A DNA stretch of 64,000 bases, from positions 1,426,001-1,490,000 of the forward strand of contig OZ244968.1 in NCBI GenBank assembly GCA_965222645.1, in the 5' to 3' direction. Each line of letters begins with the position of its first letter. Positions within the stretch are counted from its first letter, which is position 1. The DNA is from JABDMH01 sp965222645 (GTDB lineage Bacteria; Bacteroidota; Bacteroidia; Chitinophagales; Saprospiraceae). Made by a program: the position numbers and the translations under genes. Of the stretch, positions 17,973 through 26,765 are shown in pieces. The notes beneath the pieces are model-generated. The model was not told the DNA's origin. It saw nothing but the letters and a program-made list of their open reading frames with translations, and did no database searches.

Positions 17973-20607
17973 GGGCACATTTTCATGGCTGGTTGTAAAG
18001 TGGATTTTGAGGGGCTTATTCGTGCTAATATGCCTCGCAGATCACCAAGCTACTTTTGCCCAAAGTGAATTGCCTGTTACAATCGACGTTGGTGACAGTG
18101 ATGATCTTCGAAAAATAGCCGAAAAGTTTTCCGAACGCGGGAATTATTTTATTGCATATCCCTCATATTTGGCAGATATCAGACCCACTGATACGGGGAC
18201 TATATCAGCAACTTCACTGGCATTGCTCCTGGAAAAAATGTTCATTGGCCAAATTGAGGTCATTCAAAGCAAGGGATATCACATCCTGATCAGAGGAAAA
18301 ACGCAACCCCAAATTCCAGATATTTTCAGTGCAGATATATTCGACGAGGCCAATAATCCAATTCCCGATGTGCTTGTTTATTCAAATCAGGGAAAAAGCG
18401 TGTTTTCAGATGAAAATGGGCACTTCGATATGCCTTACGAGCCGGGCATAGATGATACATTGTACTTTGAGGCATTCGGATACAAATCGACTCAGAGGCT
18501 GGTCGAAGATCTAAAAGTGCCTCAAACTGTGACACTCCAATCTGATCCTATATTTCTTCTGCCTATCACGGTCACAGAACCGGTACCTGTCCTGAAAATG
18601 GATTCTCATTTAAGCCACGCTCAAAACATTAGAAGCAGCTCTTTTATGAGTGCTATCAGCTCTTCAGATATCCTGAAAAAAATACAACTTCTGCCCGGTG
18701 TCGCAGCCCATGATGACCGCAGTGCCCAGCTTAAGATTAGGGGTAGCGAAGGTCATGAGAGTCTCCTGATACTCGATGGAATTCCCCTGCACCACGTAGA
18801 TCACTTCTACGGTATATTCGGTGCCGTAAATGGCTATTACGTGAGGAAATCTACTTTGTATAAGAATGCTGGTCCTGTCAAATATGGTGGGAAAACAGGG
18901 GGTCTACTTGTGATGCAGTCGCAGAAAGAAGCAAGTGAATTTCAGGGGAGTATCGAGGCAGATTTTCTACAATCCTCCCTGTATGCTACCCTTCCGATCT
19001 CAAAGAAAATAAGCATATTTCTCGGGGCACGGACCACTTATCGCAATGCATCTAAACTCTCTCTTGCAGAAGGTACAAATCAAAATGCCGAATTTTTTCG
19101 AGAAAGCGAATTTCCAGTATCTCCGAGGATTCAGTCCCAACCCTCCTATTACTTTAATGATGTTAATGGGAAGATAAAATTTGACCTGGGGAATAAAGCA
19201 GATATGGACCTAAACTGGTTTTCTAGTAATGACCAGTATGAAAATAATTACGGTATTCGATTTCCCACTGCTTTCAGTCAGGAAAAAACAGAAAATAGGG
19301 GGGTCATAGAAGATGGAGAAAATTGGAGCTCAAGGGGATCGAGTTTAAATATTGCATACAATCTAGATTCCCTGACTAGATTTAAGACCAACGTTTATTA
19401 TTCTTCCTACGACAATCAGGGATCTTCAAAATCGCTGATCGAGAGAGCGCAGTTGGGACAGTCCATGACTTTCTCCAATCTACAGCAGAACAGCATTAAA
19501 TCTACAGGGGGTCATATTTATTTTGAAAAGGAAACAGATTCGCATTTATCTCAAGTTGGTATCGATGTAGTCCGGCACAACACATCGTTTTCTTTTTCCG
19601 AAGATCAATCAAATCTCCTGGAAGATTCCAGTGCAGCACACTTGATTACCGTATTTGCGGAAAAAAACTGGAATAGAAATCACTTTGAATTAAATGTTGG
19701 AGCGAGATCTTCCTTTTATTCAAATACAAGGAAAGTTTATCTTGATCCTAAAATCCAATTTTCTTTCGGTGACTCGCAGAAATTCAAGTGGAAGAATTCA
19801 ATTCACCTTACTCATCAATATAGTAGAGAATTTAATTTTGAGAATCGCCAGGGGAAGTATGCAGATTACATCGTACTATCTGATGACGGGAGATACCCGG
19901 TCGGCCAGTCGTTTCAGATAATGACTGGATTTACCATTAAAAAAATCTCATGGTCTATCGATGTTGAAGCATATAGAAAACTTTTGACCAATACAATAGA
20001 GTTTGTACAGCGTCTACCGGGTATTAATCAAAACGCAATCATTAATCAGAATAGATCATACCAGATTTTTTCGGGAGAAGGTCGTGTGCATGGAATTGAT
20101 TTCTTATTTGAAAAGAGGTTTAAAAACGTGCAAACATGGATTGCTTACACTTTGAGTAAAAGCGCGAGGAAATATAAGGAAATCAGGAGGGGTCGCCCTT
20201 TTCCGGCTCAGGATGATCGCCGGCATCAATTAAAATGGACTAACGAATGGACCAAAAACCGGGTTTCTGTAGGAGCCAACTTTATCCTAAGTAGCGGAAA
20301 ACCATATCTGGCATTAAATGAACTCAGTGGTGGGCAGGATCGCAATCAATTTGAACGACGGGCATTTATCGAGTATCTGCCTGCTTACTGGCGTATAGAT
20401 CTCGGTATTAAGTACCGTTTCAAATTGTCATCATTTAAGGGAACGATTGGTTTATCGGTCTTTAACGTTTCTGATCGAGATAATGTAAAGTACCTGCAGT
20501 ATATATTTTCAGTGCCTTTACAGGATGGGCTATTAAACAGCGTCATCGGGACTGAGACTACCCTATTGGGAAGAACCCCAAACCTATCTTTGCGATTTGA
20601 TTTTTGA
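17959..20607 (+). CDS. TonB-dependent receptor with N-terminal signalling (STN) domain
   Basis: 882 residues. After the signal peptide (ending ATFAQ) residues ~40-110 are a secretin/TonB short N-terminal domain (VTIDVGDSDDLRKIAEKF), the part that touches FecR. A carboxypeptidase-D-like regulatory domain follows at ~118-190 (DIFDEANNPIPDVLVYSNQG), then the plug (LPGVAAHDDRSAQLKIRGSE, LLILDGIPLHHVDHFYGIFG) and a 22-strand-type barrel to the C-terminal aromatic end (LSLRFDF). It is closer to FecA-like receptors than to SusC, and no SusD lipoprotein follows. The ligand cannot be read from sequence. Confidence 0.92.
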   Translation: MFIDKGTFSWLVVKWILRGLFVLICLADHQATFAQSELPVTIDVGDSDDLRKIAEKFSERGNYFIAYPSYLADIRPTDTGTISATSLALLLEKMFIGQIEVIQSKGYHILIRGKTQPQIPDIFSADIFDEANNPIPDVLVYSNQGKSVFSDENGHFDMPYEPGIDDTLYFEAFGYKSTQRLVEDLKVPQTVTLQSDPIFLLPITVTEPVPVLKMDSHLSHAQNIRSSSFMSAISSSDILKKIQLLPGVAAHDDRSAQLKIRGSEGHESLLILDGIPLHHVDHFYGIFGAVNGYYVRKSTLYKNAGPVKYGGKTGGLLVMQSQKEASEFQGSIEADFLQSSLYATLPISKKISIFLGARTTYRNASKLSLAEGTNQNAEFFRESEFPVSPRIQSQPSYYFNDVNGKIKFDLGNKADMDLNWFSSNDQYENNYGIRFPTAFSQEKTENRGVIEDGENWSSRGSSLNIAYNLDSLTRFKTNVYYSSYDNQGSSKSLIERAQLGQSMTFSNLQQNSIKSTGGHIYFEKETDSHLSQVGIDVVRHNTSFSFSEDQSNLLEDSSAAHLITVFAEKNWNRNHFELNVGARSSFYSNTRKVYLDPKIQFSFGDSQKFKWKNSIHLTHQYSREFNFENRQGKYADYIVLSDDGRYPVGQSFQIMTGFTIKKISWSIDVEAYRKLLTNTIEFVQRLPGINQNAIINQNRSYQIFSGEGRVHGIDFLFEKRFKNVQTWIAYTLSKSARKYKEIRRGRPFPAQDDRRHQLKWTNEWTKNRVSVGANFILSSGKPYLALNELSGGQDRNQFERRAFIEYLPAYWRIDLGIKYRFKLSSFKGTIGLSVFNVSDRDNVKYLQYIFSVPLQDGLLNSVIGTETTLLGRTPNLSLRFDF

Positions 20608-20624
20608 TCAGGGTGGACAATCCA

Positions 20625-21323
20625 CTAATCACACATTTGCATAAAGCCCATAATAAACCAGGTATCCAATTGTTCGGGAAGCTTTATACCCACACCTCGT
20701 AAAATAAAAATAACACCGAATAAAAAAATGACCAATGGTATCGCCTTTCTGATGGAGTTGCGCAACCGGACACTAATTAATCCCTGTGCCAATGAAACGA
20801 AAACCATAAGGGGTATGGTACCAAGACCAAATGCGATCATGTATTGGGCTCCCAAAAAAACACTACCTTGAGTGAGTGCTCCTGCCAGGGCAACATATAC
20901 CAATCCACAGGGAAGGAAACCGTTGATAAAACCTACGATATAAAAATGGACACTATTATTGCTTTTCAGAAAAATACCTAAATATTTCTCAACCCATTGA
21001 TTGATCTGTGGTAGAAAAGTAAAATTTACCCATTTCTTCAGAAAAGCAAAAGTAAATAATGCTCCTGCCACAAAGAGTATCCCAAGGACAATTGATAAAG
21101 TCTTTTGAAATCCCGCTATCGAAAGGCTCATTCCGATCAGCCCGGGTATGAGTCCAATGATCGCATAGGTAGTGATTCTTCCCACATTGTATAGCAATAT
21201 CCGTATGCCACTGCCGATTTTACTCTTCCTGTCGAGAGGAAGAGCAAGAGCTATGGGTCCGCACATGCCGACACAGTGGAAGCTCCCGAATATTCCAATT
21301 GTAAAAGCAGTCCACAATTCCAT
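20625..21323 (-). CDS. TauE/SafE-like (CcoI-associated) membrane transporter
   Basis: 232 residues, about six membrane helices, ending 17 bp from the convergent receptor gene. The N-terminal GSFHCVGMCGP and the central NGFLPCGLVYVAL motifs are typical of the sulfite-exporter TauE/SafE family members found at the end of cbb3 oxidase gene sets; Cys in HCVGMCG and LPCG could handle copper. Its start lies 3 bp from the FixH stop, so it belongs to the cco operon. Likely role: copper supply or redox maturation of the oxidase; the exact substrate is not established. Confidence 0.85.
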   Translation of the reverse strand: MELWTAFTIGIFGSFHCVGMCGPIALALPLDRKSKIGSGIRILLYNVGRITTYAIIGLIPGLIGMSLSIAGFQKTLSIVLGILFVAGALFTFAFLKKWVNFTFLPQINQWVEKYLGIFLKSNNSVHFYIVGFINGFLPCGLVYVALAGALTQGSVFLGAQYMIAFGLGTIPLMVFVSLAQGLISVRLRNSIRKAIPLVIFLFGVIFILRGVGIKLPEQLDTWFIMGFMQMCD

Positions 21324-21326
21324 TTT

Positions 21327-21764
21327 CTAAAGGGTTACCCGTTTCTCGGCAAAATAATTTTTCCCTTCGGATTTCCAGGTGACCAGCACCTTCCAATATC
21401 CACGGAGGAGACGATCCACAGGAATGCGCATGGTATTCTGGTCATCGAGTTCAAGTTGTATGAGCTTATCGAGACGGTGGTCGGATGGTCTGTAGAGTCT
21501 GACCTCACCTTCAGTTGGAAGCTCGGTATTGGGAAATTCGATAATGATCACACCCGAACCGGAAGCGTAGGAAATCATATCGGGATCAATGTTCTTTGCA
21601 TTTTCCCTGCTCTTTCTGAATTCCTCATAATTTAGATCCCGATCGTAGTAATCCTCCTGTACCATATTAATATTGGTACGGCTCGATTTTACCACCATCA
21701 AGATCATAATCAATACAAATACACTGTAAAAGATTGCTATCCCGGTGCCCCAATTTATTTTCAT
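21327..21764 (-). CDS. ccoH: FixH/CcoH-type cbb3 oxidase assembly protein
   Basis: 145 residues with one N-terminal membrane helix (WGTGIAIFYSVFVLIMILMV) and a periplasmic beta-domain. VQEDYYDRDLNYEE is the FixH hallmark, and WKVLVTWKSEGKNYFAEK is the usual C-terminal strand pair. Together with CcoG, CcoI and CcoS it assembles the cbb3 oxidase, possibly helping copper delivery. Located 5 bp after ccoG and 3 bp before the TauE/SafE gene. Confidence 0.9.
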   Translation of the reverse strand: MKINWGTGIAIFYSVFVLIMILMVVKSSRTNINMVQEDYYDRDLNYEEFRKSRENAKNIDPDMISYASGSGVIIIEFPNTELPTEGEVRLYRPSDHRLDKLIQLELDDQNTMRIPVDRLLRGYWKVLVTWKSEGKNYFAEKRVTL

Positions 21765-21769
21765 CTGAG

Positions 21770-23179
21770 CTATTTTACGGGACCAAGAAAGTTTGTCCTG
21801 ACATCATCGATCTTTTCTCCGTTTGAGAAAACGTCAATTTTGATCCTCGTCTTTCTATTAGTAAGTGCATCCTCCTCCATTTCGATAAAGAAGGCACCCT
21901 CAGCAATATCCTGACCGGGAGCATCCGGTACCTGTCCTACAATTTTAATTCTGCCATTGGGGTTGACGAGTTTGAAGTCGATATTGTCAATTGTCTGCGT
22001 GGTCTTATTTATTACCTGATAATTGTAAAGGTTACTGATGTACTTATCATCAACTTTTTGGTAAAGCATACCGGGAGTACGCAATACCACAGCTTCGACT
22101 TCACTCCTGGTAGAAAACAAAAACGCCTGTAGGCCTATCAGTGCTGCAAGGACACCAATATATGCCTTCACACGGCCCGTAAATATTGTCTTTCTTCCTT
22201 CCGAGATGCCGTTGTACGAATCATATCTGATGAGTCCCCGATCCCTTCCGATCTTGTCCATGATTTCATCGCAAGCATCTACGCAGGCTGTACAGTTTAC
22301 ACATTCCAACTGCGTACCGTTTCTAATGTCGATCGCGGTAGGACATACCCGCACACATGCGCCACAATCAATGCAATCACCTTTGGGGGTTGTTTCAGTT
22401 ATATTCTTTTTAATCTTTCCTCTTGGTTCTCCGCGTATCCAGTCATACGCCACAACGATCGAATTCTTGTCCAGCATTACACCTTGCAACCTGCCATATG
22501 GGCAAATGGCTATACACACTTGCTCACGCATTTTTGCAAAGACGAAGTAGAAAATTGCAGAAAAGGCCAACAAAGCAAAAAAGCCCCCCAAATGCTGGGA
22601 AACTGGTTCGGAAATAATTTTAAATAAGTTATCTATGCCAATGATGTAGGCCAAGAAAATATTTGCGATCAGTACAGCGATCAGATAGAATATAATGTGT
22701 TTTGAGGTTTTTTTAATTATTTTTTGAGTATTCCAGGGCGCATTTTTAAGTTTCCGTTGTTGATTGGCATCACCCTCAATTGCATACTCCACTTTACGGA
22801 AAACCATTTCCATAAAAATGGTCTGTGGACATACCCAACCACAAAAAAGTCGTCCAAATACCACAGTGAACAGCACCACAAAAAGTACCAGGGTAATCAT
22901 GGCAAGTGCAAAGAGATGGAGATCTTGAGGCGTGAAGACGATGCCGAGAATAATAAACTTCCGCTCTATAATATTAAAGAGCATCAGGGGCTCGCCATTG
23001 ACTTTTATGAAAGGCATGCCAAAAAGGACAGCCAGAAGAATCCAGCTTGCAACGGTACGTCTGTTGTAGAATCTACCTTTGGGCTTTTTTGGGTAGACCC
23101 AAATTCTTTTTCCGGTACTTTCATCTACCGTACCAATATGATCTCGGTAGGACTCGGTATCCTGTGTAGGATGCTGCAC
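21770..23179 (-). CDS. ccoG: CcoG/FixG cbb3 oxidase accessory iron-sulfur protein
   Basis: 469 residues. Early membrane helices include the CGWVCPQTIFMEMVFRKVE motif characteristic of CcoG. Two 4Fe-4S clusters are marked by CIDCGACVRVCP (~268) and CVNCTACVDACDEIM (~292). The C-terminal ~110 residues form the FixG Ig-like domain (YNYQVINKTTQTIDNIDF). CcoG has been described as a Cu(II) reductase for cbb3 assembly. 14 bp downstream of ccoP. Confidence 0.95.
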   Translation of the reverse strand: MQHPTQDTESYRDHIGTVDESTGKRIWVYPKKPKGRFYNRRTVASWILLAVLFGMPFIKVNGEPLMLFNIIERKFIILGIVFTPQDLHLFALAMITLVLFVVLFTVVFGRLFCGWVCPQTIFMEMVFRKVEYAIEGDANQQRKLKNAPWNTQKIIKKTSKHIIFYLIAVLIANIFLAYIIGIDNLFKIISEPVSQHLGGFFALLAFSAIFYFVFAKMREQVCIAICPYGRLQGVMLDKNSIVVAYDWIRGEPRGKIKKNITETTPKGDCIDCGACVRVCPTAIDIRNGTQLECVNCTACVDACDEIMDKIGRDRGLIRYDSYNGISEGRKTIFTGRVKAYIGVLAALIGLQAFLFSTRSEVEAVVLRTPGMLYQKVDDKYISNLYNYQVINKTTQTIDNIDFKLVNPNGRIKIVGQVPDAPGQDIAEGAFFIEMEEDALTNRKTRIKIDVFSNGEKIDDVRTNFLGPVK

Positions 23180-23193
23180 TGGTAAATGGGGTT

Positions 23194-24051
23194 TTACTGC
23201 ACCTCAGGCACGTACTTTTCACCCTCCGGAGCTTTTCCATTGGGTGGATTGGTACCTTGAAAAGTTAATATATAACTTGCAACTTTTTGCATGTCAGCTG
23301 GTCTCAACTGGCTACTCCATGCAATCATTCCTTTCTCTGGCACACCATACTTTATCGTTCTAAATAGGTCATTTATGCTCCCACCATTGATCCAGTATTC
23401 ATCAGTAAGATTGGGTCCCACCAGTCCTGCTCCGTTATCCAAATGGCATACTGTACAATTCAGCTGATAAATAAATTTGCCATCTTCCAGCGAAGCTTCA
23501 TCTGTGAGAGCCACCACCGTGTTTTCATCAACTACCGCAGTTTGTCCGGCCAGGAATGCGTCGACTGATGCCTTTGCTGTAGCCATTTCCTGCTCGTATA
23601 ATTCAGCAGTTGATTTCCCAAATTTTGAAAAGTGATGATAACCCGCATAAACTACTCCAAAGATGATCGATATGTAAAACATGGCCAGCCACCATGGCGG
23701 CAGTCTATTATCCAGTTCCCGGATTCCATCATAATTATGGTCCAGAAGGATCTCCTTCTCCCGTGCCACAGGAACAGCCTTCGTAAGATCCTTGTACCAT
23801 CTTCTCCAAAGAGGCATCTTGCTCTCCTCCACTGTCTCAACAGTTTCTACGAGAACTCCCGTCTCCCGTTGTTTGTCCTTTACCGTGGCATCGAGCAATC
23901 GCATAAGTGTGATGACAGCGGCTATTCCTACGATCAGTACCAAAGCACCGAGTAGATAAAAACCCATATTCCGATAGACTCCATCGGCAGCAAGTAAAAA
24001 GGACGGTGCAAACACCAGTATCATCAGAACTAAAACTTTTGACTTTTTCAT
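23194..24051 (-). CDS. ccoP: Cytochrome cbb3 oxidase subunit III (CcoP), mono-haem form
   Basis: 285 residues. An N-terminal signal-like segment (ending LLAADG) and two membrane helices are followed by a periplasmic cytochrome c domain. Only one haem c site is visible, CTVCH near residue 200, with GLVGPNL and a likely axial Met in KGMIAW. Proteobacterial CcoP usually carries two haems; a single haem is common in Bacteroidota. PPWWLAMFYISIIFGVVYAG is the standard CcoP second helix. It passes electrons to CcoN through CcoO. Between ccoQ and ccoG. Confidence 0.92.
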   Translation of the reverse strand: MKKSKVLVLMILVFAPSFLLAADGVYRNMGFYLLGALVLIVGIAAVITLMRLLDATVKDKQRETGVLVETVETVEESKMPLWRRWYKDLTKAVPVAREKEILLDHNYDGIRELDNRLPPWWLAMFYISIIFGVVYAGYHHFSKFGKSTAELYEQEMATAKASVDAFLAGQTAVVDENTVVALTDEASLEDGKFIYQLNCTVCHLDNGAGLVGPNLTDEYWINGGSINDLFRTIKYGVPEKGMIAWSSQLRPADMQKVASYILTFQGTNPPNGKAPEGEKYVPEVQ

Positions 24052-24079
24052 TCTTTAATTATTATCGTCACTCCTAAAA

Positions 24080-24241
24080 TCAGTCATCTTCTAACGGAAG
24101 ATTTCCCATTTTATCAATATAGCTTCTTTTTTTTCTCAAAGCTGAAATCGTGATAACGGTGAAAAAAACAAAAAACAATACGAGTGGTCCCACTGCCAAC
24201 CAGTCTATATTTTCAATAGGTTCTAAAATATATTTATACAT
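24080..24241 (-). CDS. ccoQ: CcoQ-like small cbb3 oxidase subunit
   Basis: A 53-residue open frame from an ATG at 24241 to a TGA at 24080-24082, beginning only 5 bp after the ccoNO stop. The product has one membrane helix (WLAVGPLVLFFVFFTVITIS) followed by a basic segment (ALRKKRSYIDKMG) and an acidic tail (LPLEDD), the CcoQ/FixQ layout. Its position between ccoNO and ccoP, where ccoQ usually lies, supports the call. It probably stabilises the complex. Confidence 0.85.
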   Translation of the reverse strand: MYKYILEPIENIDWLAVGPLVLFFVFFTVITISALRKKRSYIDKMGNLPLEDD

Positions 24242-24246
24242 GATCT

Positions 24247-26382
24247 CTATCTATTAGTTACTGTACTGGATTTTTTAATATCAGTACCCATTCTTTGCAG
24301 ATAGGCGGTAAGCGCCACGATTTCTTTCTTTTCCAGGTCAGCTACATCGGCACCTCCTTCTCGCATACTTGCAGCTATCTGTTCTGCTTGCTTAGCCAGA
24401 TACTTTGTCGCATTACGTGCATAGGATGCTTCGTACGGAGTACCAAGTTTTATCAATGTATTGATCTTTGTTTCTGTCTTGGAAATATCCAGGTCATCGG
24501 TTATGAGCCATGGATATGCCGGCATGATCGAACCGGGTGACATACTTTCCGGATCGAGCATGTGATTGTAATGCCACGCATCATTATATTTTCCGCCGAT
24601 CCTGTGCAGGTCCGGACCCGTACGCTTAGAGCCCCACAAAAATGGGCGATCATATACAAATTCTCCAGATTTAGAAAATTCTCCATATCGCTCCGTTTCG
24701 GATCTGAAAGGTCTGATCATTTGGGAGTGGCACCCCACACAGCCCTCTCTGATGTAAATGTCCCGACCTTCGAGTTCCAATGCGGTATAAGGTTTGACTG
24801 TCTCAATTTTAGGTACATTAGAATCCACCCACATCATAGGTAAAATCTCAACCAGACCACCAATAACTACAGCGACAAGTGCCAGGATGCTAAACACCAC
24901 AGTGCGACGCTCAAACCAGCGATGCCAGCTTTCTCCGGGATGAGGTACGTGTGGTGTTCGGGCCGGGGCCTCGGCGTGCTCAACAGGCTGAAAAGTACCA
25001 GCCTTCATTGTCTTAACCAAATTGTAGACCATCACAAATACACCGACCAAAAAGATCAGTCCTCCGATCGATCGAATGGCGTACATGGGAATAATCTGGG
25101 TTACAGTTTCCAAAAAGTTGCCGTACTGGAGATATCCGTCCGGTGTAAATTGTTTCCACATCAATTGCTGGGTGACGCCTGCCCAGTACATGGGAATCGC
25201 GTAGAAAATTATACCCAGAGTGCCCAACCAAAAATGAGTGTTGGCCAGTCGCACAGAATGCAGTTTTGTATTGTAAATCCTGGGAATCAACCAATAAAGT
25301 ACACCAAAGGTGAGCATCCCATTCCAACCCAGGGCGCCGATATGCACATGTCCAATCGTCCAGTCCGTATAGTGTGTAATGGCATTGAAAGATTTTATCG
25401 ACATCATTGGTCCTTCAAATGTCGACATCCCATAGGCAGTGACAGCCACAACCATAAATTTGAGAATCGGGTCGTTGCGCACACGATCCCAGGCTCCCCT
25501 CAGTGTGAGAAGACCATTGAGCATCCCACCCCATGATGGTGCGATCAGCATCAGGGAGAATACCATACCCATCGTCTGTGCCCAATCGGGAAGGGAAGTA
25601 TAAAGCAAATGGTGTGGTCCTGCCCAGATGTATATAAAGATCAGGGCCCAGAAGTGTATAATCGAGAGTCGATAAGAAAACACAGGACGATTTGCCGCTT
25701 TGGGAAGGAAATAATACATCAGTCCCAGATACGGGGTCGTCAGGAAAAATGCTACAGCATTGTGACCATACCACCATTGGACCAAGGCATCTTGAACGCC
25801 GGCCCAAACCGGGTAGCTCTTCCAAAAAGAAACAGGCAATTCGATGTTGTTTACGATATGAAGCATGGTCACCGTAACCCATGTAGCTATGTAAAACCAG
25901 ATAGCGACATACATGTGATTTTCACGTCGCTTGAGAATTGTACCAAACATATTGATCCCAAATACGACCCAAACCAAGGCAATAGCTATATCAATCGGCC
26001 ATTCCAATTCCGCATACTCCTTACCGCCGGTTATACCCAGAGGTAGCGTGATGGCTGCCGCGAGGATAATGGCTTGCCAGCCCCAGAAATGAATGTTGCT
26101 CAAAAGTTTGCTGTACATTGGAGCCTTCAGCAGACGTTGCAACGAGTAGTAAACACCCATGAAGATTCCGTTCCCCACAAATGCAAAGATCACGGCATTA
26201 GTGTGCAGTGGTCTAATCCGGCCGTATGTTGTAAAAGGTAGCTCAAAATTAAGTGCTGGAAAAACCAACTGGAGTGCAAGTGTGAGCCCCACCAACATTC
26301 CGATAATCCCAAAGATTACCGATGCAATGGCAAACTTGCGCACAATGGAATTATCATAACTAAACTTCTCCATGTTACTCAT
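24247..26382 (-). CDS. ccoNO: Cytochrome cbb3 oxidase subunit I/II fusion (CcoN-CcoO)
   Basis: 711 residues. The first ~480 are CcoN, a 12-helix haem-copper subunit: RPLHTNAVIFAF holds the low-spin haem His, and WWYGHNAVAFFLT and IHFWALIFIYIWAGPHHLLY hold the copper and active-site ligands. After a linker (EAPARTPHVPHPGESW) and another membrane helix comes CcoO with one haem c site GCVGCH (~550), QMIRPFRSETERYGE and WGSKRTGPDL. The fusion is typical of Bacteroidota. It reduces O2 with high affinity and pumps protons. Transcribed after ccoI and ccoS, before ccoQ. Confidence 0.96.
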   Translation of the reverse strand: MSNMEKFSYDNSIVRKFAIASVIFGIIGMLVGLTLALQLVFPALNFELPFTTYGRIRPLHTNAVIFAFVGNGIFMGVYYSLQRLLKAPMYSKLLSNIHFWGWQAIILAAAITLPLGITGGKEYAELEWPIDIAIALVWVVFGINMFGTILKRRENHMYVAIWFYIATWVTVTMLHIVNNIELPVSFWKSYPVWAGVQDALVQWWYGHNAVAFFLTTPYLGLMYYFLPKAANRPVFSYRLSIIHFWALIFIYIWAGPHHLLYTSLPDWAQTMGMVFSLMLIAPSWGGMLNGLLTLRGAWDRVRNDPILKFMVVAVTAYGMSTFEGPMMSIKSFNAITHYTDWTIGHVHIGALGWNGMLTFGVLYWLIPRIYNTKLHSVRLANTHFWLGTLGIIFYAIPMYWAGVTQQLMWKQFTPDGYLQYGNFLETVTQIIPMYAIRSIGGLIFLVGVFVMVYNLVKTMKAGTFQPVEHAEAPARTPHVPHPGESWHRWFERRTVVFSILALVAVVIGGLVEILPMMWVDSNVPKIETVKPYTALELEGRDIYIREGCVGCHSQMIRPFRSETERYGEFSKSGEFVYDRPFLWGSKRTGPDLHRIGGKYNDAWHYNHMLDPESMSPGSIMPAYPWLITDDLDISKTETKINTLIKLGTPYEASYARNATKYLAKQAEQIAASMREGGADVADLEKKEIVALTAYLQRMGTDIKKSSTVTNR

Positions 26383-26464
26383 GCTGCTTTCTTTAATAGA
26401 ATTGGCTTAAATAGATAAGAATTATCAAATCACAACTATTATATTCTACTCCCATTACGAAAAA

Positions 26465-26638
26465 TCAGGGAGAACCCGGATCAGGTTCGTTTTTCATTTT
26501 CTTATCATCAAATAAGATCCTAATGGAAGGTGTATAATCATCCTCAAATTGTCCTGTGCGTACGGCCCAAATAAAGGCTATGACAAACAGAAGAGCCACA
26601 AACAGGCTCACAACAACGAGAAGAAAAACTATCGACAT
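26465..26638 (-). CDS. ccoS: CcoS cbb3 oxidase maturation protein
   Basis: The reading frame opens at 26773, but the CcoS start is at 26638 (MSIVFLLVVVSLFVALLFVI). The 57-residue product has one membrane helix, FIWAVRTGQFEDDYTPSIRI (the CcoS signature AxxxGQFDDxxxPxxRIL) and a charged tail. It is needed for haem and copper insertion in the oxidase. It lies between ccoI and ccoNO. Confidence 0.9.
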   Translation of the reverse strand: MSIVFLLVVVSLFVALLFVIAFIWAVRTGQFEDDYTPSIRILFDDKKMKNEPDPGSP

Positions 26639-26765
26639 CGATACCCGGGTTAAAACAAGTGCACAAAGTAAAAAATGCACGCTACGGAATTGAATGACCT
26701 TCATCATGTACCCATCATGACTTTGATCATCAATTCTGTCGGGCAAAATTACACAATAGAGTCTA

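Noticed and set aside
17959..20607. SusC-type receptor of a polysaccharide utilisation locus
   Set aside because: No SusD gene follows, the operon is a sigma/FecR type, and the carbohydrate genes are over 10 kb away.
25415..25882. Long frames overlapping ccoNO on either strand
   Set aside because: They overlap a strongly conserved oxidase gene and show no domain of their own.
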